Part shown: one piece after another, positions 42,662-51,296 of the stretch
Layout of the letters: each line of letters opens with the position of its first letter
Numbering within the stretch: position 1 is the first letter of the stretch
Source of the DNA: Roseicyclus sediminis
GTDB taxonomy: Bacteria; Pseudomonadota; Alphaproteobacteria; Rhodobacterales; Rhodobacteraceae
Direction of reading: 5' to 3'
Assembly (NCBI RefSeq): GCF_025515305.1
Contig: NZ_JAOPHT010000001.1
Coordinates: 62,001-126,000 of the forward strand
DNA length: 64,000 bases
Made by a program: the position numbers and the translations under genes
The notes under the pieces: generated by a model
Database searches by the model: none
What the model was told of the DNA's origin: nothing
The model's input: only the letters and a program-made list of their open reading frames with translations

Positions 42662-43564
42662 TCACGCCCTCAGCAGCAACGCCAGCGCCGACACGCTCAG
42701 ACCGACGCCCAGAAGGACCATCGCGGGCGGCACCGGCTGGCCGAGCGCCAGTTCCCAGATCAGGACCCAGCTCGGCGTGAGGTAGGTATAGGCCATGACC
42801 TTCGACGAGGGCAGGCGCATGGAGGCGAATTGCACGAGGAAACCTGTCGTCGAACTGGCGATGAGCGCGATGTAGAGCAGCGTGACCCAGACCAGCGGCC
42901 TGAGACCCGCCCAGTCTGTCGCGAGGATCGCCCCCCCGCCCCAGACCAGCAGCACCAGCGCGCAGGCCGAAAGCGTCAGGAAGGTGAACACGAGCACCGG
43001 CTCGCCCCGGTTCAGCAAGCGCACAAGCGGCGTGTAGGCCGCATGCGCGACGCAGCCCCAGAAGAAGATGGCCTCGCCCGTGCCGATCTCGAAGGCCAGG
43101 ATCGCGGAAACGTCTGCCCGGAAGATGACCCAGACCGCGCCCGCAGCGCCGAGCGCGAGGCCGAGCGCGATGCGCGGTGTCATCCCCTGTCGCAGCAGGA
43201 ACCAGCCAAAGGCCGCGCTCATCACCGGGGTCAGGGTGAAGACCGCCGAGGCCGAGACCGGCGGCGCGGTCTTGAGCCCCTCGAACATGGTCACGAAGTA
43301 GATCGCGAAGAGGCCGCCGAGGAGAAGATAGCGCCAGGGGGCGACAAGCGCCGCGCGCGACACTCCACCCCGGCCGCGCAGCACGCCATAGACCACCGCG
43401 GCGGCGAGGACGAAACGCACGGCGTTCAGTGCGGCGGGATCGATTTCGCCGGCGATCTGCCCGCCAAGCGAGAAGCTCCCCGCGATCAGGGCCGAGAAGG
43501 CGAGCATGGCCAGGTGCCCGCGCGTCGCCTCGGACGCATCGGACCCCGTCCCGGCGGCACTCAC
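42662..43564 (-). CDS. DMT-superfamily EamA transporter
   Basis: 300 residues with ten membrane segments in two EamA repeats (FVLAAAVVYGVLRG; PPVSASAVFTLTPVMSAAFGWFLLRQG; SSKVMAYTYLTPSWVLIWELALGQPVPP). The frame has no ATG near the proper N-terminus; a GTG at 43564 overlaps the LysR stop in a GTGA, giving a start with about 20 hydrophilic residues before the first helix. It is therefore coupled to the upstream LysR gene. Substrate unknown. Confidence 0.88.
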   Translation of the reverse strand: MSAAGTGSDASEATRGHLAMLAFSALIAGSFSLGGQIAGEIDPAALNAVRFVLAAAVVYGVLRGRGGVSRAALVAPWRYLLLGGLFAIYFVTMFEGLKTAPPVSASAVFTLTPVMSAAFGWFLLRQGMTPRIALGLALGAAGAVWVIFRADVSAILAFEIGTGEAIFFWGCVAHAAYTPLVRLLNRGEPVLVFTFLTLSACALVLLVWGGGAILATDWAGLRPLVWVTLLYIALIASSTTGFLVQFASMRLPSSKVMAYTYLTPSWVLIWELALGQPVPPAMVLLGVGLSVSALALLLRA

Positions 43565-44442
43565 CGGTCGACCGGCCAGGTCTTGACCTCGTTCTTGAGG
43601 TGCCGGACGAAACTCTGGACCTTCGCCGTGCGGTGAAGGTCCATGTGCGTGACGAGCCAGATCTTCGCCGACCACTCCTCGAGCGGGGGCAGCATGTCGA
43701 TGAGGTCGTCGGTCCGGTACCGGTCCCATCCGGCGATGAAGCCGATGCCGATGCCGGCGAGGATCGCCTCCTTGACCGCGCGCATGTCCGAGGCGCGGAA
43801 CACGACGTTTCTGTCGGGCACGGTATCGAGCAGCCAGCGGTAATAGGGCGCGCGCGGCGTTTCCTCGTTGGGACCGATGAAACGATGCTGCTCCAGCGTC
43901 TCATCCGTGAGAGGCCCGTGCGCGTCGAGATACTCGGCGCTGGCCACGAGCCGCAGCGTCTGGGTGAAGAAGGGCTGCACCACGTTGTCGGGCTGGTCGG
44001 GCAGCTTTCCGGCGCGGATGGCGACATGCGCCTCGCCGTATTCCAGGCGGAACAGGCGCGCATCCGAGATCAGGCGCACGCGCAATTCCGGGTGACGCTC
44101 CTGGAAGGCGGCGATGGTGGGCACGAGAAGCTCGCTGAGCGACCCGAGCGACGTCACGATCAGGTCGCCGGTGACCTCGTCGCCCCGCCCCCGGATACGG
44201 CCGGCGAGCTGCGTGAACTGGTCGTCCGCGACGGAGGCGACGGAGAGAAGGTCCTGCCCGGCCTCCGTGGCGGTGTAGCCCCGCGCATGCCGCTGGAAAA
44301 GTTTGGCGCCGAGCTGCGCCTCAAGCGCGTCGATGTGCCGGATCACGGTGGCGTGGTGCACGCCCAGCACTTCCGCCGCGCCGGATACGGTGCCGAGGCG
44401 GGCAACCTGGAAGGCGGTGCGGATCTCGTCCCAGTTATCCAT
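43561..44442 (-). CDS. LysR family transcriptional regulator
   Basis: 293 residues. HTH at residues 6-65 (AFQVARLGTVSGAAEVLGVHHATVIRHIDALEAQLG), effector domain after residue 90. It is divergent from an azoreductase gene across a 206-bp gap containing repeated TTCGCACT elements, and its stop overlaps the EamA start. It likely controls both the azoreductase and its own exporter-containing transcript. The start at MDNWDEIR is preferred over a farther ATG, which would add Cys/Pro-rich non-homologous residues. Confidence 0.9.
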   Translation of the reverse strand: MDNWDEIRTAFQVARLGTVSGAAEVLGVHHATVIRHIDALEAQLGAKLFQRHARGYTATEAGQDLLSVASVADDQFTQLAGRIRGRGDEVTGDLIVTSLGSLSELLVPTIAAFQERHPELRVRLISDARLFRLEYGEAHVAIRAGKLPDQPDNVVQPFFTQTLRLVASAEYLDAHGPLTDETLEQHRFIGPNEETPRAPYYRWLLDTVPDRNVVFRASDMRAVKEAILAGIGIGFIAGWDRYRTDDLIDMLPPLEEWSAKIWLVTHMDLHRTAKVQSFVRHLKNEVKTWPVDR

Positions 44443-44541
44443 GTGTCCCCGGTGCGTCAGCTCACAGATGCCCGGCAAACCTCCACGTTCCTGTTCGCGG
44501 GCGCAAGGGGGCACCATCGGCAGGCAGCAAGTCTTATTTAT

Positions 44542-44628
44542 GTGCAAATTCGCACTTAATAGGGTCTCCGAAATCGCCTTTATTCAATTTTCGCACTCAG
44601 TAAGTCAGAGGGACACAAATTCCGCACT
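44542..44628. promoter_or_regulatory. repeated TTCGCACT elements, divergent LysR/azoreductase control region
   Basis: The gap holds a near-perfect 14-bp dyad GTGCAAATTCGCAC (44542-44555, one mismatched pair), and its right half TTCGCACT recurs at 44590-44597 and, with one inserted C, at 44619-44627. This A/T-rich stretch is unlike the surrounding GC-rich DNA and has the multi-site layout expected for LysR regulation. Confidence 0.55.
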
Positions 44629-44648
44629 CCTCTCCGAAAGGAACCGCC

Positions 44649-45239
44649 ATGACCTACCGCATCCTTCGCATCGACGCTTCGGCCCGTCGCACCGGCTCCG
44701 TCTCCCGCGATCTCGTCGACCGGATCATTGACCGCATCGATCCCGGCGCGGAGGTCGTCAACCGCGATCTGGCGTTCGGGCTTCCGTTGATCGACGAGGC
44801 ATGGGTGTCGGCCGCCCAGACGCCGGATGACGCGCGCACTCCGGCCCAGCGCGAACGCCTTGCGCTGTCCGACCGGCTGGTGGCCGAACTCAGGGCCGCG
44901 GACACGCTCGTCATCGGCCTGCCGATCTACAACTTCGGCGTTCCCGCCGCGTTCAAGGCCTGGGTCGACCTCGTGGCGCGCGCGGGCGTGACCTTTCGGT
45001 ATTCGGCGGAAGGCCCGAAGGGTCTGCTCGAAGGCAAGCGCGCCATCGTCGCCGTCGCGTCCGGAGGGACCGAGGCCGGCTCCGAGATCGACTTCGCCAC
45101 AGGCTTCGTCCGCCACGTGCTGGGCTTCATCGGGATCACCGAGGTGGAATTCGTCACCGCCGACCGGCTGATGATCGATGCCGAGGCGACGATGAAGCAG
45201 GCGATGGCACAGGTCGATGCCCTGCCGAAGGCCGCCTGA
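44649..45239 (+). CDS. FMN-dependent NADH-azoreductase / flavodoxin-fold quinone reductase
   Basis: 196 residues, flavodoxin-like AzoR family. FMN-binding landmarks: RIDASARRTGSVSRDLVD (phosphate loop), GLPIYNFGVPAAFKAWVDLVARAGVTFRYSAEGP, and VAVASGGTEAG. It reduces quinones or azo compounds by two electrons using NAD(P)H, in the cytoplasm, often against thiol or quinone stress. Good Shine-Dalgarno AAAGGA 7 nt before the ATG. Probably regulated by the divergent LysR protein in response to an electrophile or quinone. Confidence 0.92.
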   Translation: MTYRILRIDASARRTGSVSRDLVDRIIDRIDPGAEVVNRDLAFGLPLIDEAWVSAAQTPDDARTPAQRERLALSDRLVAELRAADTLVIGLPIYNFGVPAAFKAWVDLVARAGVTFRYSAEGPKGLLEGKRAIVAVASGGTEAGSEIDFATGFVRHVLGFIGITEVEFVTADRLMIDAEATMKQAMAQVDALPKAA

Positions 45240-45308
45240 AGCCTTCCGGGGCGGCGCGCGCCCGTCGCCCCCTTCCCTGCCACGGTCTTCCTGATATTCT
45301 CGGGCGCC

Positions 45309-45830
45309 ATGTGGGCACGGACGATCCTTTTTCTTCTCCTCGCTTGCCTTGGGCCGGGCCTCGCCACGGCCCAGACCTGCACGCTGGATTTCACGATCCG
45401 CGTCACGCAGGGGGTGGGGGACATCCGCCCCGACGACGAGTTGCAGGGCCACGCGGAATACACCGCCCTAGGCCAGAGTTTCCGCCAGGAAGGCGGGACG
45501 ACCGCCTGGCTGGCGAGCGGAACCATGACACTCGGAAGCGGCATATCAGGGCCGATCTGGACGCTCATGACCACGTCCCGTGGTCCGACCGCCGACCTGA
45601 TGGGCATCTACGCCCATCATGTCGAGGGGCTGACGGTGGCGGGCATTCCCTTCGAGGGGCCGATGGCCCTGACGCTCTTCGGACCATCCGGAAGCCGCCC
45701 CGACCCGTCGCCCCCCACGACGCAGGAGGACTGGGACCGCCTCGACCTGCGCAGGGCCTTCTCGCTACAGGCGCATGGGCATGACATGCTGTCGGGCGAG
45801 GTCACCGAACTGACCGCGATGTGCGAGTGA
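45309..45830 (+). CDS. secreted hypothetical protein
   Basis: 173 residues. Sec signal peptide (MWARTILFLLLACLGPGLATA), then a mature domain with a Cys near each end (AQTCTLDF and TAMCE) that may pair as a disulfide. Gly-rich beta-type sequence fills the middle (SGTMTLGSGISGPIWTLMTTSRGPTADLMGIYAHHVEGLTV). No family recognised. It stands alone, 69 nt after azoR. Confidence 0.72.
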   Translation: MWARTILFLLLACLGPGLATAQTCTLDFTIRVTQGVGDIRPDDELQGHAEYTALGQSFRQEGGTTAWLASGTMTLGSGISGPIWTLMTTSRGPTADLMGIYAHHVEGLTVAGIPFEGPMALTLFGPSGSRPDPSPPTTQEDWDRLDLRRAFSLQAHGHDMLSGEVTELTAMCE

Positions 45831-46064
45831 TCCATCAAGCCGCGAGCGTGCCGCCCCCGGCCTGGAGCGCCGCCAACGCTTGACTCCGCCCTGTCCGCGC
45901 GCGTAGACGCGGGCGCAATAGCCGGAAAGCGCCAGCTTCCCGGTCCTGTGGATCGCAGGATCGCCCCCCGTCAGCGAGGTTTCGCCCACGGGGGCTGTAG
46001 CGCATTTCCGGCACGCTCCCTACCTGAAGGGGGCAACCGGGACTGACAGAAGGGGCAACTGCCC

Positions 46065-47567
46065 ATGTTCGAGAACCTTTCCGAACGCCTCGGCGGCGTC
46101 TTCGACCGGCTCACCAAGCAAGGTGCGCTGAGCGAGGACGACGTGCGCACGGCCATGCGCGAAGTCCGCGTCGCACTTCTCGAAGCCGACGTGTCGCTCC
46201 CCGTGGCGCGGCAGTTCATCAAGGCGGTCGAGAAGAAGGCGACCGGCTCGGCGGTGACGAAATCGGTCACGCCCGGCCAGCAGGTCATCAAGATCGTGCA
46301 CGACGAGCTGCAGCACGTCCTGACCGGCGACGAGGACCCCGGCCGCCTCAAGATCGACAATCCGCCCGCGCCGATCCTGATGGTCGGCCTGCAGGGCTCG
46401 GGCAAGACGACCACCACCGCGAAACTCGCCAAGCGCCTGAAGGAGCGCGAGGGCAAGCGCGTGCTGATGGCGTCCCTCGACACCAACCGTCCCGCGGCGA
46501 TGGAACAGCTCGCCATCCTCGGTCAGCAGATCGGCGTCGACACCCTGCCGATCGTGAAGGGCGAGGACCCGGTCGCGATCGCCAGGCGCGCCAAGACCCA
46601 GGCGAGCCTCGGCGGCTACGACGTCTACATGCTCGACACGGCGGGTCGGCTGCACATCGACCAGGACCTGATCGCGCAGGCCGCCGCCGTCCGCGACGTG
46701 GCCAAGCCGCGCGAGACGCTTCTCGTCGTCGACGGCCTGACCGGCCAGGACGCCGTCAACGTCGCGCAGGAGTTCGACGACAAGATCGGCGTCACCGGCG
46801 TCGTCCTGACCCGGATGGACGGCGACGGGCGCGGCGGCGCGGCGCTCTCCATGCGCGCGATCACCGGCAAGCCGATCCGCTTCGTCGGCCTCGGCGAGAA
46901 GATGGACGCGCTCGAGACCTTCGAACCCGCACGCATCGCCGGCCGCATCCTCGGCATGGGCGACATCGTGGCGCTGGTGGAGAAGGCGCAGGAAACGCTC
47001 GAGGCCGAACAGGCCGAGCGCATGATGAAGCGCTTCCAGAAAGGTCAGTTCAACATGAACGACCTGAAGGGCCAGCTCGAGCAGATGATGAAGATGGGCG
47101 GCATGCAGGGCATGATGGGCATGATGCCCGGCATGGCCAAGATGCAGAAGCAGCTCGACGATGCCGGCTTCGACGACACCGTGATCAAGCGCCAGATCGC
47201 GCTGATCAACTCCATGACCAAGAAGGAGCGCGCGCGCCCCGAGATCCTTCAGGCCAGCCGGAAGAAACGGATCGCGGCCGGTGCAGGGCAGGACGTCGCC
47301 GACCTCAACAAGCTCCTCAAGATGCAGCGCCAGATGGCCGACGCCATGAAGAAGCTCGGCAAGATGGGCAAGAAGGGCCTCCTGCGCGGCGGCCTCGGCG
47401 CCCTGATGGGCAAGGGGACGCCCCAGTCGCTGCAGGACATGGACCCGGCGTCCATGGACCCCGCGGCAATGGAAAAGGCCGCCCGGCAGATGGGCATGGG
47501 TGGCCTTCCGGGTCTTGGCGGCGGCACGCTGCCCCCCGGCCTCGGCGGGTTCGGCAAGAAGAAGTGA
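46065..47567 (+). CDS. ffh: signal recognition particle protein Ffh
   Basis: 500 residues: an N domain (1-90), a G domain with P-loop GLQGSGKT (108-115), DTAGRLHID, and TRMDGDGRGGAALS, and a Met-rich M domain from about residue 325 (MMKMGGMQGMMGMMPGMAKM) that binds SRP RNA and signal peptides. A Gly/Met/Pro-rich tail of some 50 residues follows, longer than E. coli Ffh. Its stop overlaps the first of four acetyltransferase genes (GTGA), so targeting, acetylation and ribosomal-protein genes appear to share one transcript. Confidence 0.97.
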   Translation: MFENLSERLGGVFDRLTKQGALSEDDVRTAMREVRVALLEADVSLPVARQFIKAVEKKATGSAVTKSVTPGQQVIKIVHDELQHVLTGDEDPGRLKIDNPPAPILMVGLQGSGKTTTTAKLAKRLKEREGKRVLMASLDTNRPAAMEQLAILGQQIGVDTLPIVKGEDPVAIARRAKTQASLGGYDVYMLDTAGRLHIDQDLIAQAAAVRDVAKPRETLLVVDGLTGQDAVNVAQEFDDKIGVTGVVLTRMDGDGRGGAALSMRAITGKPIRFVGLGEKMDALETFEPARIAGRILGMGDIVALVEKAQETLEAEQAERMMKRFQKGQFNMNDLKGQLEQMMKMGGMQGMMGMMPGMAKMQKQLDDAGFDDTVIKRQIALINSMTKKERARPEILQASRKKRIAAGAGQDVADLNKLLKMQRQMADAMKKLGKMGKKGLLRGGLGALMGKGTPQSLQDMDPASMDPAAMEKAARQMGMGGLPGLGGGTLPPGLGGFGKKK

Positions 47568-48079
47568 CGGCGGCGGAGTTTCATATCCCCCGGCTCGAAA
47601 CGAGCCGCCTGGTGCTCCGCGCGCCTGCCCGCGAGGATTTCGCGGCCTACGAGGCGTTCATGCTGTCGGACCGCAGCCACCTGACCGACCGCACCCCGCG
47701 AAAGGTCTGGCACCTCTTCGCAGTGGAGTTCTTCGGCTGGTGTCTCGACGGTCTCGGCCACTGGGTGATCGAACGGCGCGACGGCAGGCCCGTCGGCGTC
47801 GCCGGGTTCTCGCATCCCTCCTACTATCCCGAGCCCGAGATGGGCTGGGCGCTCTACGACGGGTTCGAGGGGCGGGGCTACGCGACCGAGGCGGCCCGCG
47901 CCGCGCGCGACTGGGCACGCGACCGCCTGGCCTCGCTCGTCAGCTACATCGCGTCCACCGGGGTGAGATCCATCGCGGTCGCCGAACGCCTTGGTGCCGT
48001 GCGAGATGACGAAGCGGTCCTTCCGGAAGGCGCAAGCCCCAAGACCTGCCTTGTCTATCGCCACTGGGGGTCCGCATGA
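47564..48079 (+). CDS. GNAT N-acetyltransferase 1 (RimJ/RimL type)
   Basis: 171 residues, GTG start overlapping the ffh stop. The GNAT core is clear: ETSRLVLRAPAREDFAAYEAFM, GWALYDGFEGRGYATEAARAARDWARDRL (acetyl-CoA P-loop) and SIAVAERLGAVRD. The family acetylates protein N-termini or small amines. It is the first of four adjacent paralogues. The target is unknown; location between ffh and rpsP makes a ribosomal or nascent protein tempting. Confidence 0.88.
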   Translation: MTAAEFHIPRLETSRLVLRAPAREDFAAYEAFMLSDRSHLTDRTPRKVWHLFAVEFFGWCLDGLGHWVIERRDGRPVGVAGFSHPSYYPEPEMGWALYDGFEGRGYATEAARAARDWARDRLASLVSYIASTGVRSIAVAERLGAVRDDEAVLPEGASPKTCLVYRHWGSA

Positions 48080-48582
48080 GCCTTGCCCCCACCCTGACCA
48101 CGAAGCGGCTGACGCTCCGCCCGATGCGCGAAGGGGACTTCCCGGCCTATGCCAGGCTGATGGAAAGCCCGCGCGCGGCCTACATGGGCGGGCCGTTCGA
48201 TACCCGCGCCGCATGGGGAATGTTCTGCCACGATGCCGCCTGCTGGGCACTGTTCGGCCACGGCGCGCTGATGGTGGACCAGGCGTCGACAGGCGAGACC
48301 GTGGGACAGGTCGGTCTCAACGCAGGCCCCCTTTTCCCGGAGACGGAGCTCGGCTGGTTCCTCTACGACGGGCATGAGGGCGAGGGCTATGCCACGGAAG
48401 GCGCGGCCGCACTGCGCGACTGGGCCTTTCGGACGCTGCCGGTCGAAAGCCTCGTCAGCTACATGGACGCCGCCAACGTCGCCTCGCAGGCCGTGGCCCG
48501 ACGCCTCGGCGCGACGCTGGATGCCGATGCGCCCCGGCCCGATCCCGAAGACCTCGTCTTCCGCCATCGGAGGGCCGCATGA
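48076..48582 (+). CDS. GNAT N-acetyltransferase 2 (RimJ/RimL type)
   Basis: 168 residues, ATG overlapping the previous stop by 4 nt. Same domain plan: TTKRLTLRPMREGDFPAYARLM, ELGWFLYDGHEGEGYATEGAAALRDWAF and SQAVARRLGATLD. Sequence is clearly paralogous to the upstream gene but diverged well beyond a recent duplication. No substrate can be named. Confidence 0.88.
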   Translation: MSLAPTLTTKRLTLRPMREGDFPAYARLMESPRAAYMGGPFDTRAAWGMFCHDAACWALFGHGALMVDQASTGETVGQVGLNAGPLFPETELGWFLYDGHEGEGYATEGAAALRDWAFRTLPVESLVSYMDAANVASQAVARRLGATLDADAPRPDPEDLVFRHRRAA

Positions 48583-49127
48583 CCGCACGCCTTGCCGACA
48601 CGCCCGTCCTGACCACCTCGCGCCTGACCCTGCGCGCACCGGAAGCCTCCGATTTCGAAGCCTTCGCGCCCTTCGTCATGTCCGACCGCGCCCGCTTCAT
48701 CGGCGGCGGCGCGGACAAGGACATCGGGCAGGCATGGCGGGTGCTGGCGGTCTTGTCGGGCCACTGGCACCTGCGCGGCTACGGCACCTTCGTGATGGTC
48801 GAGACGGCCAGTGGCCGGCCCATCGGATCGGCCGGTCCGTGGTTCCCCGGAGACTGGCCCGAGGAAGAACTGGGCTGGACGATCTGGACACCGGAGGCCG
48901 AGGGCAAGGGGTACGCCTTCGAGGCGGTGACGGAACTCCGCCGTCATGCCTATGCCGGTCTCGGCTGGTCCACGGCGGTCAGCTACATCGACGCGCGCAA
49001 CGAACGCTCCCTGGCTCTCGCCCGCCGCCTCGGTTGCATCATCGATCCCTCTGCCGCGCGGCCCGACCGCGACGCTCCGATCGAGGTCTGGCGCCACCCC
49101 TCGCCTGCGGAGGTGCTGGCCGCATGA
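48579..49127 (+). CDS. GNAT N-acetyltransferase 3 (RimJ/RimL type)
   Basis: 182 residues, again with a 4-nt start/stop overlap. TTSRLTLRAPEASDFEAFAPFV opens the fold; ELGWTIWTPEAEGKGYAFEAVTELRRHAYAGL is the acetyl-CoA loop, with a Lys replacing the usual Arg/Glu between the glycines. It ends RSLALARRLGCIIDP. Third member of the array. Confidence 0.88.
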   Translation: MTARLADTPVLTTSRLTLRAPEASDFEAFAPFVMSDRARFIGGGADKDIGQAWRVLAVLSGHWHLRGYGTFVMVETASGRPIGSAGPWFPGDWPEEELGWTIWTPEAEGKGYAFEAVTELRRHAYAGLGWSTAVSYIDARNERSLALARRLGCIIDPSAARPDRDAPIEVWRHPSPAEVLAA

Positions 49128-49717
49128 TCCGCCCCGACGTTCCCCGGCACGAACAGAACCCCAAGGGGGCCGCCGCCGCGGTGGCCGCCTCCGTGGCGGC
49201 GACGGTGCCCGAACTGATGACCGAACGCATTGTGCTGCGCGCCCCCCGCGTCGCCGATTTCGACGCCTATGCCGCGATATTCGGCTCCGGGCGCGCCGCC
49301 GCCCTCGGCGGACCGCTCGACCGCGAGGAGGCCTGGGCCGACTTCACCAACTACGTCGCGGGCTGGATGTTGCATGGCCATGGCCTCTGGACCATCGCCG
49401 AGCGGAAAGCGCCGGGCGAGGTGCTGGGCTTCGTCCTTGTCGGCCTCGAGCCCGGCGATGCCGAGCCCGAGCTCGGCTATCTCCTTACCGAGGCGGCCGA
49501 GGGCCGAGGCATCGCCACCGAGGCCGCCCGCGCCACCCTCTCCTTCGCGAGGGAAGGCTTCGGCTTCGACACGCTGGTGAGCTACGTCGACCACGACAAC
49601 CCGCGCTCCGGCGCCGTCGCCGCCCGCCTTGGCGCTGCCCGCGACACGGACGCCGAGGCCGCCTTCGACCACCCTGTCCGGGTCTTTCGCTACCCCCTTT
49701 CGGAGGACCGCCCATGA
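49124..49717 (+). CDS. GNAT N-acetyltransferase 4 (RimJ/RimL type)
   Basis: 197 residues with a 25-residue Ala-rich N-terminal extension (AAAAVAASVAATVPELM) not present in the other three. The core follows: TERIVLRAPRVADFDAYAAIF, ELGYLLTEAAEGRGIATEAARATLSFA and SGAVAARLGAARD. Start overlaps the previous stop by 4 nt. An internal ATG at MTERIV could give a form matching the others. Confidence 0.87.
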   Translation: MIRPDVPRHEQNPKGAAAAVAASVAATVPELMTERIVLRAPRVADFDAYAAIFGSGRAAALGGPLDREEAWADFTNYVAGWMLHGHGLWTIAERKAPGEVLGFVLVGLEPGDAEPELGYLLTEAAEGRGIATEAARATLSFAREGFGFDTLVSYVDHDNPRSGAVAARLGAARDTDAEAAFDHPVRVFRYPLSEDRP

Positions 49718-50010
49718 GCGACACGACCGCCCGCGCCGCCGAGATCCTCAAGGGTCATCGCGAGTCGATCGATCGGCTCGACGCGATCCTGATCTACACG
49801 CTCGGCGAGCGCTTCAAGCACACCCAGGCCGTGGGGAAACTCAAGGCCGAGCACGACCTTCCCCCGTCCGATCCCGCGCGCGAGGCGCAGCAGATCGCAC
49901 GGCTCGAAGACCTGGCGATCCGGGCCGACCTCGACCCGGAATTCGCCAAGAAACTGCTCCGTTTCGTGATCGACGAAGTCATTCGTCACCACGAGCGGCA
50001 CCAATCCTGA
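49714..50010 (+). CDS. chorismate mutase, AroQ type
   Basis: 98 residues, all helical, a stand-alone AroQ domain. RESIDRLDAILIYTLGERFKHTQAVGKLKAEHDLP covers helix 1 with the conserved Arg, Asp and Lys; the C-terminal helix ends RFVIDEVIRHHERHQS. It rearranges chorismate to prephenate for Phe/Tyr synthesis. ATGA overlap with the last acetyltransferase gene, 39 nt before rpsP. Some such short mutases in Rhodobacteraceae occupy exactly this locus. Confidence 0.9.
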   Translation: MSDTTARAAEILKGHRESIDRLDAILIYTLGERFKHTQAVGKLKAEHDLPPSDPAREAQQIARLEDLAIRADLDPEFAKKLLRFVIDEVIRHHERHQS

Positions 50011-50049
50011 GGCCCATGCCTCACCCCGCCATTCAAAGGAGATGACCCG

Positions 50050-50472
50050 ATGGCAATGAAGATCCGACTGGCCCGTGGCGGCTCAAAGAAGCGTCCGTTC
50101 TACCGCATCGTGGCCGCCGACAGCCGCATGCCCCGCGACGGCCGCTTCATCGAGAAGCTCGGCACCTACAACCCGCTCCTGCCCAAGGACAGCGAGGACC
50201 GCATCAAGATGGACATCGACCGGGTGAAGCACTGGCTCGAGCAGGGCGCCCAGCCGACCGACCGCGTGAGCCGTTTCCTCGAGGCCGCCGGCGTGATCGA
50301 GAAGAAGGAGCGCGCCAACCTCAAGAAGGGCGAACCGGGCGCGAAGGCCAAGGAACGCGCCGAGGAGAAGGCCGCGAAGGCCGCCGAAGCCGCAGAAGCG
50401 GCTGCAGCCCCCGCCGAGGAGCCCGCCGAGGCCCCTGCCGAAGAGGCAGCATCGGAAGAGACCGCCGAGTGA
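50050..50472 (+). CDS. rpsP: 30S ribosomal protein S16
   Basis: 140 residues. Residues 1-80 are a normal S16 ([42 protein letters not shown] is the family opening). From about residue 90 a low-complexity tail of Lys/Ala then Ala/Glu/Pro (about 50 residues, ending with an acidic stretch) extends it; such tails occur in many alphaproteobacterial S16 proteins. A GGAGATG Shine-Dalgarno is present. A hairpin follows the stop. Confidence 0.97.
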   Translation: MAMKIRLARGGSKKRPFYRIVAADSRMPRDGRFIEKLGTYNPLLPKDSEDRIKMDIDRVKHWLEQGAQPTDRVSRFLEAAGVIEKKERANLKKGEPGAKAKERAEEKAAKAAEAAEAAAAPAEEPAEAPAEEAASEETAE

Positions 50473-50480
50473 TTACGGCA

Positions 50481-50503
50481 GGGGCGCCCCTCAGGGGCGC
50501 CCC
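50481..50503 (+). terminator. GC hairpin after rpsP
   Basis: GGGGCGCCCC occurs twice separated by TCA. Each copy is itself palindromic, so they can pair together as a 10-bp stem or form separate cruciform-like dyads. No T tract follows. It may attenuate between rpsP and rimM. Confidence 0.6.
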
Positions 50504-50596
50504 GTCCTCCACGACGCGAGATAACCGAATGTCCCGGGACACGACGCCGACGCGCAGCGCAGCGTGCCCACCTCGCAAACCGGGGGGCGCGCGACC

Positions 50597-50791
50597 ATGA
50601 TCCTCGCGGTCATCGGCTTCGGTGCCGTGGGGCTCTGGTTCCTGCTCGCAGGCGACGGTCCGGCCCGGCTCGTCGGCCTCGTCCTGCTCGCGCTCGCGGG
50701 GCTTTTCGCCTTCCTCCTCTGGGTCGCGCTCACCGTCGAACGCGCACCCGCCTCCGTCCTTCCCCAGTCGCAGGAGACCGCCCATGGCTGA
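50597..50791 (+). CDS. small two-TM membrane protein
   Basis: 64 residues with two hydrophobic helices ([19 protein letters not shown] and [24 protein letters not shown]) and a short polar tail. Its end overlaps the rimM start by 8 nt, supporting reality and coupling. No function or family recognised. An upstream in-frame GTG/ATG would add about 11 polar residues. Confidence 0.6.
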   Translation: MILAVIGFGAVGLWFLLAGDGPARLVGLVLLALAGLFAFLLWVALTVERAPASVLPQSQETAHG

Positions 50792-51293
50792 CCGGGTCTG
50801 TGTCGGCGCGATCGCGGGCGCCTTCGGCGTGCGCGGCGACGTGCGGCTCAAGAGCTTCTGCGCCGTGGCCGAGGATCTGGCCTCCTACGGCCCGCTCTCG
50901 ACCGAGGATGGCACCCGCCGCTTCGACATCACGCTCACCGGCACGGTGAAGGGCGGCCTCTCGGCCCGCCTCTCCGGGGTCGCCACGAAGGAACAGGCCG
51001 ATGCGCTGCGAGGGATCCGCCTCTATGCCCCGCGCGAGGCGCTGCCCTCGCTGCCCGACGATGAGTTCTACTACGCCGATCTCGTCGGCCTTCAGGCCTT
51101 CGACACGGGCGGCGCGCCGCTCGGCCGCGTCGCCGCAGTCCTGAACCACGGCGCGGGCGATATCCTCGAACTCCGGGGCGCGCCGCTCAAGGGCTCCGTC
51201 CTCGTCCCCTTCACGAACGCCATCGTGCCCACCGTCGATCTGGCCGCCGGCCGCCTCGTCATCGACCCGCCCGAAGGCCTCTTCGAGACCTGA
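50784..51293 (+). CDS. rimM: 16S rRNA processing protein RimM
   Basis: 169 residues: an N-terminal RimM barrel ([21 protein letters not shown]) and a C-terminal PRC barrel ([39 protein letters not shown]). It helps mature the 30S head by binding S19. Overlaps the small membrane-protein gene by 8 nt. In many bacteria trmD is directly next; here an inserted ABC transporter pair on the other strand separates them. Confidence 0.95.
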   Translation: MADRVCVGAIAGAFGVRGDVRLKSFCAVAEDLASYGPLSTEDGTRRFDITLTGTVKGGLSARLSGVATKEQADALRGIRLYAPREALPSLPDDEFYYADLVGLQAFDTGGAPLGRVAAVLNHGAGDILELRGAPLKGSVLVPFTNAIVPTVDLAAGRLVIDPPEGLFET

Positions 51294-51296
51294 CCC

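Noticed and set aside
46024-46063. Direct repeat AGGGGCAAC before ffh, also seen at 42192
   Set aside because: Only about 9-11 nt, two or three copies, GC-rich context; likely chance plus the Shine-Dalgarno-like purine bias.
45831-46064. Possible SRP RNA (ffs) gene in the gap before ffh
   Set aside because: The conserved domain IV signature (GGAAGGAGCAGC-type) is not found; only short hairpins and a promoter-like end are visible.
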